Part shown: piece after piece, positions 30,440 to 30,458 of the stretch
Position numbering within the stretch: position 1 is the first letter of the stretch
Layout: each line of letters starts with the position of its first letter
Assembly (NCBI GenBank): GCA_002331025.1
Contig: DCYG01000047.1
Coordinates: 1-30,458, forward strand
Source of the DNA: Firmicutes bacterium UBA2116
GTDB lineage: Bacteria; Bacillota; Clostridia; Tissierellales; Sedimentibacteraceae
Length of the DNA: 30,458 bases
Direction: 5' to 3'
Notes under the pieces: model-generated
Told to the model about the DNA's origin: nothing
Database searches by the model: none
What the model saw: the letters and a program-made list of their open reading frames with translations, nothing else
Position numbers and translations under genes: made by a program

Positions 30440-30458
30440 AGGCAATTGTTAATCGCCT
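30440..30458. repeat. imperfect inverted repeat at the right edge
   Basis: AGGC and GCCT with an inner ATT/AAT pair form a small imperfect hairpin upstream of the fumarase alpha gene. On the minus strand it is followed by AATATATATTTT. It may be a weak terminator or leader hairpin; the window ends here, so context is missing. Confidence 0.25.

Noticed and set aside
1..30458. Insertion sequences, prophage or CRISPR arrays
   Set aside because: No transposase, integrase, phage structural gene or spaced direct repeats were seen; the lone M23 gene is not enough for a prophage call.

Overview
The window looks like a chromosomal segment of an anaerobic, low-GC, amino-acid- or organic-acid-fermenting Clostridia-type Firmicute (Sedimentibacter/Clostridium-like; this is inferred from gene content and style, not from a marker gene). 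Signs are strong AGGAGG ribosome sites, TTG/GTG starts, an oxygen-sensitive 2-hydroxyacyl-CoA dehydratase with its ATP-dependent activator, EtfAB plus acyl-CoA dehydrogenase, an aldehyde:ferredoxin oxidoreductase and a class I Fe-S fumarase. No mobile element, CRISPR array or rRNA is visible.

Region 1 (about 144-9491): one eight-gene minus-strand operon, in transcription order: class III CoA-transferase, dehydratase alpha and beta subunits, acyl-CoA dehydrogenase, EtfB, EtfA, a YkvI-like membrane transporter and the dehydratase activator. This is the reductive branch of Stickland-type fermentation: 2-hydroxyacid to 2-hydroxyacyl-CoA, then 2-enoyl-CoA, then saturated acyl-CoA. It starts at a near-consensus sigma-A promoter (9241-9269). 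Two overlapping TTGTAT-type palindromes sit at the predicted start point, and the divergent GntR/FadR-type regulator (9492-10157) is the obvious candidate to bind them. The transcript would have a leader of about 345 nt.

Region 2 (about 10158-14844): unrelated single genes. They are tRNA-Arg(TCG), a cold-shock protein with a 130-nt leader, a PLP-fold/GNAT fusion whose catalytic lysine motif is altered, a leaderless M23 peptidase, a small HMA-like protein without the CXXC motif, and an unusual six-repeat propeller-like protein. Clear terminators lie after the tRNA, cold-shock, M23 and HMA genes.

Region 3 (14845-26556): a PrpR-type sigma-54 activator follows a 12-gene minus-strand operon that begins at a consensus -24/-12 promoter (26541-26556). 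The operon order is nitroreductase, an unrecognised Cys-rich protein, CoA-transferase A and B, TctC lipoprotein, ferredoxin, TctB, TctA, tungsten-type aldehyde oxidoreductase, MoaD/ThiS-like protein, cupin and creatininase-family hydrolase. It reads as a module for taking up and fermenting one specific carboxylate, with CoA activation, an aldehyde/acid redox step and C-N or C-C hydrolysis. I cannot name the substrate. This is the best candidate for an undescribed system.

Region 4 (26728-30412): a minus-strand operon of fumarase alpha and beta, NAD(P) malic enzyme and a malate/lactate-family dehydrogenase. It probably continues beyond the right edge, and would take C4 dicarboxylates to pyruvate.

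Several genes look longer if the first possible start is used. I moved starts inward wherever a Shine-Dalgarno site clearly marks an internal start codon.
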